From: Lacisediminimonas sp.
Lineage (GTDB): Bacteria; Pseudomonadota; Gammaproteobacteria; Burkholderiales; Burkholderiaceae_D
Direction: 5' to 3'
Assembly: GCF_030645335.1 (NCBI RefSeq)
Contig: NZ_JAUSNH010000009.1
Coordinates: 1 to 41,881, forward strand
DNA: 41,881 bases
How positions within the stretch are numbered: position 1 is the first letter of the stretch; every line of letters begins with the position of its first letter. The notes under the pieces are model-generated. The model was given only the letters and a program-made list of their open reading frames with translations, was not told the origin of the DNA and ran no database searches. The translations under genes and the position numbers were made by a program. This document shows, piece by piece, positions 1-8,450 of the stretch.

Positions 1-557
1 GCTCGCTGCTGGGCGGCATCCCGGCGTTGGCGCTAGGCATCGCGATGGGCTTGTACCGGCCGATACGGGTTGCCATCGACCCCTTGATTGCCGCGACTTA
101 TCCGATACCGAAAAGCGCGATCCTGCCACTGATCCTGCTGATCTTCGGCCTGGGCGAATCGTCCAAGATCGTGATGGTGGCGCTCGGCGTGTTCTTCCCG
201 GTGGTGATCAACACCATGTCCGGTGTCTTGCAGATCGACCGTATTTACCTCGACGTTGGCAAGAACTTCGGCGCCAGCCGCTGGCAAACCTTTTACACGA
301 TCGCCCTGCCGGGTGCGATGCCGTCGATCATGGCGGGCATCAAGCTGGGCGTCGGCATGGGCCTGATCCTGATCGCCATTTCGGAAATGGTCGGCGCCAA
401 GACCGGTATTGGCTTCATGATCTGGGATGCCTGGCAAGTGCTGTCGGTGGAGACCATGTACGTCGGACTGGTGGCGATCGCCATCCTGGGATTCGTGATT
501 ACCTGGGTGCTCAACGAAGTGGAATTGCTGGTGTTGCCATGGCGGCGCGACCGCTAG
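1..557 (+). CDS. ABC transporter permease, SsuC/TauC-like (5' end outside window)
   Basis: This is the C-terminal part of an inner-membrane permease of the nitrate/sulfonate/taurine/bicarbonate class of ABC importers. The reading frame is open from base 3, so the true start lies upstream of the window; the TTG at 27 is only the first possible start inside it. About 185 residues are visible. They contain hydrophobic helices and the EAA loop that docks the ATPase: a LPGAMPSIMAGIKLGVGMG-type stretch followed by ISEMVGAKTGIG, which is typical of SsuC/TauC/NrtB permeases. The protein ends in the basic tail PWRRDR. No partner gene follows it: the next gene is convergent, and a strong terminator lies 62 bp after the stop, so this is the last gene of its operon. 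The substrate cannot be told from this part. Confidence 0.9.
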   Translation, partial: SLLGGIPALALGIAMGLYRPIRVAIDPLIAATYPIPKSAILPLILLIFGLGESSKIVMVALGVFFPVVINTMSGVLQIDRIYLDVGKNFGASRWQTFYTIALPGAMPSIMAGIKLGVGMGLILIAISEMVGAKTGIGFMIWDAWQVLSVETMYVGLVAIAILGFVITWVLNEVELLVLPWRRDR

Positions 558-618
558 GCGACTGAACGCTGCTTCATGCAGCGCCGGGACGCCGGTCAAA
601 TGACATTGCCGGACCGGG

Positions 619-657
619 ATGGGCGTTTTGCTTCGACGAGCGGAACGCCCATTTTTT
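619..657 (+). terminator. Rho-independent terminator after the permease gene
   Basis: Bases 619-627 (ATGGGCGTT) pair perfectly with 644-652 (AACGCCCAT). A few more pairs can form inside the loop (GCT with AGC), and a run of six T follows at 652-657. This is a textbook intrinsic terminator for the plus-strand permease operon, lying between it and the convergent AraC-type gene. Confidence 0.9.
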
Positions 658-791
658 CGTTTATGTGTGTGTGAACAGCCTTGCCGGAGCGGCAAGCTCG
701 CCCTGCAAGATAGGCGGCCTTAGCAGCCAGCGCATGTTCGCGCGCATCGAACGGCGGTGCAATTGCCTTGTCCGAGCTTACAGCGCCATCC

Positions 792-1745
792 TTATCCGTT
801 GTGGCTCGGCCAGATCTTTGATTTCAGCGTTGAGTCGACCAGCGATTGCGAACGGCTGATGACAGCCACATCGTGCTGGTCCAGATTGACCTCCTGCGCC
901 TCATACAGATCGACTACGCGCCGATACTGGCTGGGGGCAATGCCCAGGTGCTGCTGGAAAAACCGGGTGAAGTGGCTCTGGGCCGAGAAGCCCAGGCGCT
1001 GCGAAATCGAACACAGCGAATCGCCGCTGCAGGCGAGGCTGACGATTGCATTTTCCATGCGCAGCACATTCGAGTAGACATGCGGCGTGACGGCCGTGCA
1101 GCGCTGGAACAGCTTGAAGAAATGTGCGCGCGACAGGCAGGCCTCCCGCGCCAGGCGCTCGACATTGATTTCGGCGCCGAGGTTGTCGCGCATCAGGGTG
1201 ATGGCGCGGCGGATGCGGCGGTCCTGTACCAACTGCGGCCGTGTCGCGCCAGTGAGGTCGACGCTGCGCCATTCGGAAAACGCATCGATCACCGACATCA
1301 TCAGGTTCGATAGCGAAATTTCCAGCTGATCCTCGCTGAAGTGCTCGCCGCACATCATCTGCATGGCCAGTTCATCTGCCAGGCGGCGGATATGCCGGGA
1401 GATTTCGACGCAGGGGCGGCGGAAAAATCCCGGATGGGCGCTGGAGGTGAGTTTGCGTTCGATGCCGCCCAGCCAGATCGGCTCTATGTAGAGCGCCAGG
1501 ATCTGGGTGCGGGGCGCCTGGGGATTCTGGTGCACGTAGCAGTGCGGTTCCCAACTATTGACCAGTACGGCGGTGTCTTCGTTGAGCGGCTGCAACTGGT
1601 CGCGCACCGAGAAGAATGAGTCTGCGCCGCTGGCCTTTAGCAGCACGTGGCATTGGGAATGGGCGTGGGTGACCAGCGAGCTGTCCATGTCCAGCAGGGC
1701 TACTCTGCCGAATTTGCCCTGGAATATGCGGATGGCAGTGGACAT
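792..1745 (-). CDS. AraC family transcriptional regulator
   Basis: A 317-residue DNA-binding regulator with the usual AraC layout. The N-terminal half (about 1-110) looks like a cupin-type effector domain, with H27, H29 and a WEPHCY stretch at 65-70. The C-terminal half (about 178-276) carries two helix-turn-helix motifs, the second with the hallmark LGFSAQSHFTRFFQQHLGIAP followed by SQYRR. A tail of about 40 residues follows the HTH domain. The ATG at 1745 is the natural start by length, but no good ribosome-binding site precedes it. The gene lies just downstream of, and in the same direction as, the hydroxylase/ABC operon (1964-9668). An intrinsic terminator at 1905-1936 separates them, so it probably has its own promoter in 1746-1900. 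Its position suggests, but does not prove, that it controls that operon. Confidence 0.93.
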   Translation of the reverse strand: MSTAIRIFQGKFGRVALLDMDSSLVTHAHSQCHVLLKASGADSFFSVRDQLQPLNEDTAVLVNSWEPHCYVHQNPQAPRTQILALYIEPIWLGGIERKLTSSAHPGFFRRPCVEISRHIRRLADELAMQMMCGEHFSEDQLEISLSNLMMSVIDAFSEWRSVDLTGATRPQLVQDRRIRRAITLMRDNLGAEINVERLAREACLSRAHFFKLFQRCTAVTPHVYSNVLRMENAIVSLACSGDSLCSISQRLGFSAQSHFTRFFQQHLGIAPSQYRRVVDLYEAQEVNLDQHDVAVISRSQSLVDSTLKSKIWPSHNG

Positions 1746-1904
1746 AGGGATGGGTTTGTTGGGTGCGGGCGGGTGGCCTTGGCGCAGGGGTGCGTTTGGA
1801 CTCGTGCGGGTGCAATCTTAACGGGTATTCAGGGGGTTTGGGGGGTGAGCTGTTGTGCGTTGCAGCAAGGTTGTTTATACGATGTCCAACAGCCAAAGCA
1901 AACC

Positions 1905-1936
1905 AAAAAACCGGCGGCCCAATAAAGCAGCCGCCG
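1905..1936 (-). terminator. Rho-independent terminator of the 1964-9668 operon
   Basis: On the minus strand CGGCGGC (1936-1930) pairs with GCCGCCG (1918-1912) around an 11-nt loop and is followed by a run of T (A at 1905-1910 on the plus strand). It sits 27 bp beyond the aldehyde dehydrogenase stop codon and separates the operon from the AraC-type gene. Confidence 0.88.
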
Positions 1937-1963
1937 AAATAAACAAACCCAAAAACTCAATCC

Positions 1964-3418
1964 CTAAACAACCCCAGCATTCTGATAAATATGCTTGATC
2001 TCGAGGAAATCCACCAAAGCATCATATCCATGCAGGCGCCCGATACCACTCTTCCGGTATCCACCAGTCTCCGCCTCGGCAAACAGCTTATTATGGTCAT
2101 TAATCCAGATAGTCCCACTCCGGATCGCCCGCGAAACCCGCATCGCCCGCGCCCCGTCATTGGTCCAGACACTGGCTGACAAACCATACTCGGTATGATT
2201 GGTCCGCGCCACCGCCTCTTTCTCATCTTCAAAGCGTTCCAGCACCACGAACGGCCCGAAAATCTCCTCCTGGCAAAAGAACGCCCCGGTATCACGATGC
2301 GCCACCAGCGTCGGCGCCAGGAAGTTGCCAGCCTGCAGGTCGCCGCCTAGACGTCCACCCTTCAGGATCACCTCATCGCAGGTATCCAGCGCCATCTGCA
2401 CCCGTTCCTGCACATGCCGCACCGCAGTGGTATCGATCAAGGGGCCCATATGCATGCCGGCTGCCTCGCCAAAACCAACCCGCAAGTCCTTGAAGGACTG
2501 TGTCAGCGCCGCTTTCATTTCATCGTAACGGCTACCGTGCACCAGGATCCGGCGCGCTGCCGTGCATTGTTGTCCGGAAATGATCACGGCCGCCTGGGCC
2601 AGCGCTGGCGCCACCACGGACGGATCGGCATCCGGGAACACCAGGCAGCAGGATTTGCCGCCGAGTTCGAGCGACAGTTTCTTCATGGTCGGTGCAGCGT
2701 CGGCCATGATGCGCGCGCCGGTGGCATTCGAGCCGGTGAAGCTGATGACGCTCACATCCGGGCTGGCCACCAGTTCCTGCGCGACAGCGTGGCCAGTCTC
2801 GCTGACCAGGTTCAGCACGCCGGGCGGCAATCCCTGCGCTTCATGCAGGTCGCGCAATACCTCATAGGTGATCAGCGCGGTCTGTGGCGCTGGCTTGATC
2901 ACGGTGGTGCAGCCAGCGCACAGCGCCGGTGTCAGCGAGCGGATCAGCAACACGACCGGCGCATTCCACGGCACGATAATGCCGGCAACACCGGCCGGCT
3001 CCTTGATCATGGTCGAGTACACACCGGGCTCGACTTCGAACGCGTGACCGGGAATGTAACGCGTGAGGCCGGCGTAATAACGGATCTCGGATACGGCGCC
3101 GATGAGCTCGCCGCGCGACTGGGCGATCACCTTGCCGTTTTCGCGGGTCAGCAACTGTGCCAGGTATTCGGCGCGCTGCTCCAGGCGGTCGGCCCAGCGC
3201 AGCATGACCAGTTGGCGCAGCCGCGGATTCTGGGCCCAGTTCGGCAGCTCGAACGCGGCTGCGGCTGCGGCAATTGCGGCCTTGGCGTCAGCCAGGCCGC
3301 TGGCCGGAAAGCTGCCAATGGCTTCCTGGTTGGCGGGATTGCGGCTGGTGCCCATGGCGCCGTCCTGCGCCCCGACCCATTCGCCGTTGATCAGGTTTTT
3401 TGCTGTTACGTTTGTCAT
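1964..3418 (-). CDS. NAD(P)-dependent aldehyde dehydrogenase
   Basis: A 484-residue aldehyde dehydrogenase that oxidises an aldehyde to the carboxylic acid in the cytoplasm. All family landmarks are visible: VPWNAP with N152, the cofactor lysine K175 in IKPAPQTA, the FTGSNATG turn at 227-234, the general base E251 in LELGGKS, the catalytic C285 in GQQCTAA, and EEIFGPF further on. Length is normal for the betaine/phenylacetaldehyde-type branch. The ATG at 3418 is preceded by AGGA at a suitable distance. It is the last gene of a seven-gene operon; 13 bp separate it from the short-chain dehydrogenase upstream. In context it should catalyse the last step of a hydroxylation, alcohol oxidation, aldehyde oxidation series. 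The natural substrate is unknown. Confidence 0.93.
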   Translation of the reverse strand: MTNVTAKNLINGEWVGAQDGAMGTSRNPANQEAIGSFPASGLADAKAAIAAAAAAFELPNWAQNPRLRQLVMLRWADRLEQRAEYLAQLLTRENGKVIAQSRGELIGAVSEIRYYAGLTRYIPGHAFEVEPGVYSTMIKEPAGVAGIIVPWNAPVVLLIRSLTPALCAGCTTVIKPAPQTALITYEVLRDLHEAQGLPPGVLNLVSETGHAVAQELVASPDVSVISFTGSNATGARIMADAAPTMKKLSLELGGKSCCLVFPDADPSVVAPALAQAAVIISGQQCTAARRILVHGSRYDEMKAALTQSFKDLRVGFGEAAGMHMGPLIDTTAVRHVQERVQMALDTCDEVILKGGRLGGDLQAGNFLAPTLVAHRDTGAFFCQEEIFGPFVVLERFEDEKEAVARTNHTEYGLSASVWTNDGARAMRVSRAIRSGTIWINDHNKLFAEAETGGYRKSGIGRLHGYDALVDFLEIKHIYQNAGVV

Positions 3419-3431
3419 TGTCTTGTCCTGT

Positions 3432-4199
3432 TCAGTGCATTACCGATCCGCCATCGACGACCAGTACCTGGCCGGTGACGAAATCGCTGTCGGTGGAGCA
3501 CAGGTAGAGCATGGTGCCGCACATGTCTTCCGGCGTTGCTTCACGCTTGATCGCGCGGCTGGCGACGTTGTTCTCGGTAATGGCGCCCTTCCAGGCCGGA
3601 TTGGCCAGTACGTTTTCACTCATCACCAGGCCGGGCGCCAGCGTATTGACGCGAATGCCATCGCTGCCGAGTTCGCGCGCCAGGCTGCGCGTCATGGCCA
3701 CGATCGCGCCTTTGGAGGCCACGTAGTGCAGCATCATCGGCGGTCCCTTGAATACGGTGCCGGAAGCAATATTGACGATCTTGCCGTACTGGTTCTTGCG
3801 CATTTCGGCCGAGACGGCCTTGCAGCACTCGAATGCGCCGCGCACGTTGACTGCCATCATGCGGTCCCATTCAGCCGATTCCAGCGCTTCAAACGGCTTG
3901 AGCGATACCGTGCCGAACAGTGCGGCGTTGTTGATCAGGATGTCGACACGGCCGAAATGGCCGATGGTGGCCGCGACCATCGCGCGCACCGACTCGGCGT
4001 CGGTGACGTCGGCGCGCAGCGCCAGTGCCTGGCCGCCAGCGGCGACAATCGCTTGCGCCACGGGGTTGGTGTCTTGCACGTCGGCCACGGCCACGCTGGC
4101 GCCTTCTGCGGCGAGTGCGTGGGCGTATTGGGCGCCGATTCCCTGCGCTGCCCCGGTAATGATCGCGATGCGTCCTGCTAGCCTTCCTGCCTGCTTCAT
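3432..4199 (-). CDS. Short-chain dehydrogenase/reductase (SDR)
   Basis: A 255-residue classical SDR. It shows the dinucleotide-binding TGAAQGIG motif (15-22), NNAA (90-93), the structural N118 and the catalytic S146-Y159-K163 set, and ends with the usual VTGQVLVVDGG. D40 after the second beta strand (VAVAD) suggests NAD rather than NADP as cofactor. The ATG at 4199 has AAGGAG eight bases upstream. It lies between the hydroxylase gene (38 bp gap) and the aldehyde dehydrogenase gene (13 bp gap), so its likely job is to oxidise the alcohol made by the hydroxylase to the carbonyl compound used by the dehydrogenase. SDR substrate specificity cannot be read from sequence. Confidence 0.93.
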   Translation of the reverse strand: MKQAGRLAGRIAIITGAAQGIGAQYAHALAAEGASVAVADVQDTNPVAQAIVAAGGQALALRADVTDAESVRAMVAATIGHFGRVDILINNAALFGTVSLKPFEALESAEWDRMMAVNVRGAFECCKAVSAEMRKNQYGKIVNIASGTVFKGPPMMLHYVASKGAIVAMTRSLARELGSDGIRVNTLAPGLVMSENVLANPAWKGAITENNVASRAIKREATPEDMCGTMLYLCSTDSDFVTGQVLVVDGGSVMH

Positions 4200-4237
4200 C
4201 TGTATTGCTCCTTTGTCTACTTTGTCTATTATGATTT

Positions 4238-5005
4238 TTACTTGCCGCCGCCCTGCCGGCGCTGGCGACGCACGATATCGCTGTATTCCGGCTTCATCGC
4301 GTCATCGGTCATGCCGTTGAACAGTGTACCAACGACACCCTTGTTCAGGTCACTGGTGCCAAACAGCGCATCGCAGATCGGGAAGGTCAGGTTGAAGTTA
4401 TGGGTATGCATGAATTCAGGATTATGGTGGATCACGTGCATGCGGCGCACGCTGTTCACCAGCGGCAGATTGTCGAGGAAACGACTGTTCTCGACATGGG
4501 ACAAGGTGTGCAGCCCCTCATACATGATGAAATAGCCGGACATGGTCAGCATGGCGATATAACCGGCGTTGGCCGACCAGAGGTAGCCCACCAGCAGCGC
4601 AATCGGCAGCGCGGTCAATACGAACATGACCGGAGCAAAAGGCGGGAACAGCAATGCGCGCCAGTCGCGATGCCCGTTGTAATCCAGCGATTTGTGGGTA
4701 AAGAACTGATGATGGGTGCCGACGTGGCGCTTGTAGACGGACTTCATCAATTTTGTCGGGCGATGCAGCAGGTAACGATGGCCGGCCCATTCGATGTAAT
4801 TGCCGAACAGGAAAATCGGCAGCGCCATCAGCCATTCCTGCCAGCTTGGCGCGTCCAGCTTCCAGATGCAATAAGCCATCACGCCACCGGTAAACAGCAG
4901 CGTGAATGCCAGGTGCATTTCGCCGCGATACCAGCTCGGTGTCGATTCCACGTACTGCTTGCGATAGGCGCGCGAGCGTGCCTCGGTTTCATCATCGTAG
5001 TGCAT
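4238..5005 (-). CDS. Membrane fatty acid hydroxylase/sterol desaturase family protein
   Basis: A 255-residue integral membrane di-iron oxygenase of the fatty acid hydroxylase superfamily, which inserts oxygen into or desaturates a lipophilic substrate using O2. The histidine clusters that bind the two irons are all present: H76 and H81 (HRYLLH), H94 with H98-H99 (HVGTHH), H166 and H170 (HTLSH), H190 with H193-H194 (HVIHH), plus H200 and H202. Hydrophobic segments at about 32-50, 55-74, 123-143 and 146-164 fit the family fold. The start at 5005 has AGGAG upstream. It lies 60 bp after the LivF-type ATPase gene and 38 bp before the SDR gene, so it is embedded in an importer/dehydrogenase operon. 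That placement suggests catabolism of an imported compound rather than membrane lipid modification. The substrate is not known. Confidence 0.88.
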   Translation of the reverse strand: MHYDDETEARSRAYRKQYVESTPSWYRGEMHLAFTLLFTGGVMAYCIWKLDAPSWQEWLMALPIFLFGNYIEWAGHRYLLHRPTKLMKSVYKRHVGTHHQFFTHKSLDYNGHRDWRALLFPPFAPVMFVLTALPIALLVGYLWSANAGYIAMLTMSGYFIMYEGLHTLSHVENSRFLDNLPLVNSVRRMHVIHHNPEFMHTHNFNLTFPICDALFGTSDLNKGVVGTLFNGMTDDAMKPEYSDIVRRQRRQGGGK

Positions 5006-5065
5006 GCTTGTCTCCTGTTTCGGTTTCTTGATAGTCGTTATTCCTGCTGCCTATCCTGCTTACTT

Positions 5066-5773
5066 TTACTCCAGGCCGAGGAACTTGTCCGCAAACGCCG
5101 GATTGTCGAGCAGGCTTTCGCGGTTTCCTTCGAGTACCGAGCGCCCATTTTCGATGACATAGGCACGCCCGGCAAATTTTAATGCACGATGGATATTCTG
5201 CTCGACCATCAGCACCGTCACACCCTCGTCCACAATCCGTCGCAATGCGTCCAGTATCTCATCGATGACCTTGGGGGCAACGCCGATGAACGGCTCGTCG
5301 AGGAGCAACAGCTTGGGCGAGGCCATCAGTCCGCGCGCAATGGCAACCTGCTGCTGCTGGCCGCCGGACAATTCGCCGGCGTTCTGACGGCGCTTTTGGT
5401 CGAGGATCGGGAACAGCGAAAACACTTTCTCCAGGCCGGCGTCGACGGTATCGCGCAAATGCGGCGAATAGGCGCCCATGGTCAGGTTTTCCTGGACCGT
5501 CATCGCGGTGAACAGCCGGCGCCCCTCTGGAACGGCGGCAATTCCACTGCGCACTACTTCGGCGGGGCTGGCGTTGGTCAGGGACTGGCCCTGATAAGTC
5601 ACGCTGCCCGCAGCCACCGGATAAATACCGGCGATAGCGCCGATGGTGGTCGATTTGCCGGCGCCATTTGCGCCCAGCAGCGCGACCTTTTCGCCCTGGC
5701 GCACTTCCAGGCTGACGTCCCACAATGCACGCAACTTGCCATGATCGACGACCAGGCTCTTTAGTTCAAGCAT
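5066..5773 (-). CDS. ABC transporter ATP-binding protein, LivF type
   Basis: A 235-residue cytoplasmic ATPase subunit of the hydrophobic amino acid (HAAT) importer class. It contains Walker A GANGAGKST (34-42), signature LSGGQ (135-139) and Walker B LLLLDE (155-160), and the VPEGRRLF stretch typical of LivF. Its start codon overlaps the stop of the LivM-LivG fusion by one base (TGATG), which indicates translational coupling. With the LivH-like permease, the fusion and the binding protein it makes a complete importer. Such transporters carry amino acids, amides, aromatic acids and other small acids, so the Liv name describes the family and not the substrate. Confidence 0.93.
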   Translation of the reverse strand: MLELKSLVVDHGKLRALWDVSLEVRQGEKVALLGANGAGKSTTIGAIAGIYPVAAGSVTYQGQSLTNASPAEVVRSGIAAVPEGRRLFTAMTVQENLTMGAYSPHLRDTVDAGLEKVFSLFPILDQKRRQNAGELSGGQQQQVAIARGLMASPKLLLLDEPFIGVAPKVIDEILDALRRIVDEGVTVLMVEQNIHRALKFAGRAYVIENGRSVLEGNRESLLDNPAFADKFLGLE

Positions 5774-7539
5774 CAGGCTGCCTCCTCTGCGGTGCTGCTG
5801 CCGAGATAGCCCTGCAGCACGCGTTCATTCTTGACCACTTCATCGAGCGGTCCATTGGCAATCACTGCCCCTTGTTCAAGCGCCACTACACGGTCAACCA
5901 CTTGCGCCAGCGCCGAAAAAATATGCTCGACCCAGATGACGGTGATGCCATATTCGTCGCGCACATGGCGGATCTGTTCGACAAAGCGACGGATTTCGAT
6001 CGGCGTAAGGCCAGAGGCCACTTCGTCCACCAGCAGCAGGCGCGGCTTGCACGCCAGCGCCCGGGCAAACTCCAGCGCCTTCTTTTCCTGTAGCGACAGC
6101 GCGTCGGCGCGGTCGCCGCTGCGGCGTTCAAGGTCAGCAAAGGCCATGAAGGCACGCGCTTGCTCGAATGCCTGTCCAGGACTCAGGCTGCGGTCGTGGA
6201 ACATCAGCGGAATGGCGATATTTTCCTGCACCGTCAAATCGCCGAACGGCCGTGGAATCTGGTGCGTGCGACCGACGCCGAGCTTGGCAATCTGGTCGCG
6301 CCGCAGTGCCCCCATCGGCTGGCCACCGAAAGTCAGCGTACCGGCGGTCGGTGCGAAAACCCGGGAAATGCAGTTGAATAACGTGGTCTTGCCGGAGCCG
6401 TTTGGCCCGATCAGTCCGACGATCTCGCCCTCGTTGATGTCGAGCGTGACGTTATCGACCGCCACATTGCCGCCGAATTCCATGCGTACGCCGCGGCAGG
6501 ACAGCAGCGCCGTGCCGGGCCGTGGCTTCAGATGGGGCAGCGGCAGCCTGGGCCAGGCGCCCTGCACTTTTACCGGCGCCGCCGCAGCGGCCGGCGCCTG
6601 GAAAATGAAGCTATGGTGCTCACGCGACAGCGGCGCCAGCCAGCGGCTATTGCGTATCCAGTTGGCACGCAGCAGGCCGCCCGGCATGAAGCGTCCGATC
6701 AACAGGATGATAAGTCCATAGACCGTGGCATGCAGGATCTCCATGCGCACCAGCAGCCATTGCTGCAGGCAAGCCAGCAGCACCACGCCGACCAGCGGTC
6801 CCCAGCGCAACCCGGAGCCGCCGAACAAGACCATGGCGATCGGAATCAGCGCGACGTTCAGGCCAAAAACGGTAGCCGGATCGATATAGCTCATCTGCCA
6901 GGCCTGGGTAGCGCCGGCAATGGCAGCGAACGCGGCCGACAGCGCCAGTACCGCCGTCTTGACCGGCGCAATGCGCACACCCAATACCTCGGCGACATCC
7001 TCGTCATTGCGGATGCCCTTGAGCGCATAGCCGAAGCGAATCGCGTTGATCCGGATCGTGACGATGAAGGTGACCACGCAAACCACCAAAGCGATCAGGT
7101 AGGTCTGGGAGACGACATTTTCGATCGGCAGCACGATGCCGTCGCCGCCTTTGGTCAGCCATTCCATGTTGTAAGCCAGCAGTTCGGCCAGCGGCAACAA
7201 GGCCAGGGTGGCAAATGCGAAATAGTCGCCGCGCAGGCGGAACAGTGGATAAGCCAGCACCGCAGCCACCGCCACGGTGAGCAATACCGCAACCAGTATC
7301 GCCACGGCAGCCGGATATTTACCCATCAGCGCAATCGAAAACGCATACGCGCCGAGGCCATAGAAACAATAGTGGCCAAGGTTGACGTAGCCCATTTCAC
7401 CAGCCACCCAATCCCAGCTCTGGGCCAGGATGTAGGCTATCAACACGGTGAACAGGAACGACGTCAGGTAGGCGCTGCCAAGGAACGGCACCGCCGCCAA
7501 TGCGGCAACCAGCACGCCCAGAGTCAGGAATGTCTTCAT
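5773..7539 (-). CDS. Fused LivM-type permease and LivG-type ATPase
   Basis: A 588-residue fusion of two subunits of a HAAT-class ABC importer. Residues 1-290 are a LivM-like permease with about eight hydrophobic segments and the FGGSGLRWGPLVG loop near 239-251. A linker rich in Ala and Pro (about 310-345) leads to a LivG-like ATPase, with Walker A GPNGSGKTT at 378-386 and Walker B LLLVDE at 501-506. The signature motif is divergent: LSLQEKK (481-487) instead of LSGGQ or LSYGQ, though the D-loop region is intact. The frame is open upstream to 7617, but the ATG at 7539 is the likely start because it overlaps the stop of the upstream permease gene as ATGA, implying coupled translation. Such fusions occur in proteobacteria; the exact substrate is unknown. 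Confidence 0.92.
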   Translation of the reverse strand: MKTFLTLGVLVAALAAVPFLGSAYLTSFLFTVLIAYILAQSWDWVAGEMGYVNLGHYCFYGLGAYAFSIALMGKYPAAVAILVAVLLTVAVAAVLAYPLFRLRGDYFAFATLALLPLAELLAYNMEWLTKGGDGIVLPIENVVSQTYLIALVVCVVTFIVTIRINAIRFGYALKGIRNDEDVAEVLGVRIAPVKTAVLALSAAFAAIAGATQAWQMSYIDPATVFGLNVALIPIAMVLFGGSGLRWGPLVGVVLLACLQQWLLVRMEILHATVYGLIILLIGRFMPGGLLRANWIRNSRWLAPLSREHHSFIFQAPAAAAAPVKVQGAWPRLPLPHLKPRPGTALLSCRGVRMEFGGNVAVDNVTLDINEGEIVGLIGPNGSGKTTLFNCISRVFAPTAGTLTFGGQPMGALRRDQIAKLGVGRTHQIPRPFGDLTVQENIAIPLMFHDRSLSPGQAFEQARAFMAFADLERRSGDRADALSLQEKKALEFARALACKPRLLLVDEVASGLTPIEIRRFVEQIRHVRDEYGITVIWVEHIFSALAQVVDRVVALEQGAVIANGPLDEVVKNERVLQGYLGSSTAEEAA

Positions 7540-8411
7540 GCTGGCCTCCGGGAACGGCCTTCGGGCCAGATGACCAGGATCAGCAGCATGATGACCACGG
7601 AAAGCGCAGGCGCCCATTCCGCTTTCCAGAACAGACCGGTCAGGCTCTCCGCCACACCGAGGAAGATCCCCGCCAGCAGCGCGCCGCGCAGGTTGCCGAT
7701 GCCGCCAACGACGATGATGGTGAATGCCTTGACCGTCAGCGGAAAGCCCATGTAGGGACTGACCGGGAACGACATGGTGTACAGCACCGCAGCCACGGCG
7801 ACCGTGGCCGAACCGAATGCGAAGGTGAGCGCGCGCAGCGTGGTGCTATTGACGCCGCAGACCATGGCGCCCACGGGATCCTGGGTGACGGCGCGAATGC
7901 CGCGGCCGAACCAGGTGCGGGTCAGGAACAGGTGCATGGCCAGCGTCAGCGCGGCGATGCCGAACAGGATCGTCAGCTGGGTGGTCGAAATCACGATATT
8001 GCCGACTTCGAAGGATTCAAAGCGCATCAGGATGTTGCGCTGGGTAGAGCCTGCCAGTACGGCGGTGACGTCGCTGATGATCAGCATCGCACCGACCGTC
8101 ACCAGCACGGTGCCGACCGTGCCCTCGAAATGATTGCGCTTGCCCAGCGGATGCAGCAGCTTCAGGTAGAACGCATAACCAGCCAGGAACACGGCCGGCG
8201 CCAGCAGCAATGCGATGAAAAACGGATGCAGGTTGTACTTGGTGAAGAGCAGGCTGGCGACAACGCCAGTCACCGCCAGCAAGGTGCCATGCGCAAAATT
8301 GAGGATGCGCACGATACCGTAGATAAGCGACAGGCCGAATGCGACCAGCGCGTACAGGCCGCCCAGCAGCAAGCCGCCAAGCGAGACCTGGAGAATGGTG
8401 TCAATAGTCAT
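7536..8411 (-). CDS. ABC transporter permease, LivH type
   Basis: A 291-residue inner-membrane permease of the HAAT importer class. It has the LivH-like N-terminus (LGGLLLGGLYALVAFGLSL), the NFAHG stretch near residues 38-42 and the ATPase-coupling loop VGGIGNLRGALLAG followed by ESL. Around eight hydrophobic segments are visible. It lies 39 bp after the binding protein gene and overlaps the downstream fusion gene by four bases (ATGA). Its likely role is to form one half of the transmembrane channel, the other being residues 1-290 of the fusion. Confidence 0.92.
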   Translation of the reverse strand: MTIDTILQVSLGGLLLGGLYALVAFGLSLIYGIVRILNFAHGTLLAVTGVVASLLFTKYNLHPFFIALLLAPAVFLAGYAFYLKLLHPLGKRNHFEGTVGTVLVTVGAMLIISDVTAVLAGSTQRNILMRFESFEVGNIVISTTQLTILFGIAALTLAMHLFLTRTWFGRGIRAVTQDPVGAMVCGVNSTTLRALTFAFGSATVAVAAVLYTMSFPVSPYMGFPLTVKAFTIIVVGGIGNLRGALLAGIFLGVAESLTGLFWKAEWAPALSVVIMLLILVIWPEGRSRRPA

Positions 8412-8450
8412 GATGGTCGGGGGCGGCTTGCGCCGCCCCGTTACGGGTGG

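Noticed and set aside
33-695. A 220-codon minus-strand open frame opposite the SsuC-like permease
   Set aside because: It runs antisense through the permease and its terminator and has low-complexity His/Asp/Arg content.
2414-3478. A 354-codon plus-strand open frame opposite the aldehyde dehydrogenase
   Set aside because: It is a shadow of a well-conserved enzyme with all catalytic residues; the antisense product has no motif or proper start.
7540-7617. Upstream in-frame extension of the LivM-LivG fusion
   Set aside because: It would lie inside the LivH gene. The ATG at 7539 overlapping the LivH stop (ATGA) is the natural coupled start.
6532-7755. A 407-codon plus-strand open frame opposite the LivM-LivG fusion
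   Set aside because: Composition is typical of antisense GC-rich DNA (Gln, His, Arg, Asp); no ribosome-binding site or domain.
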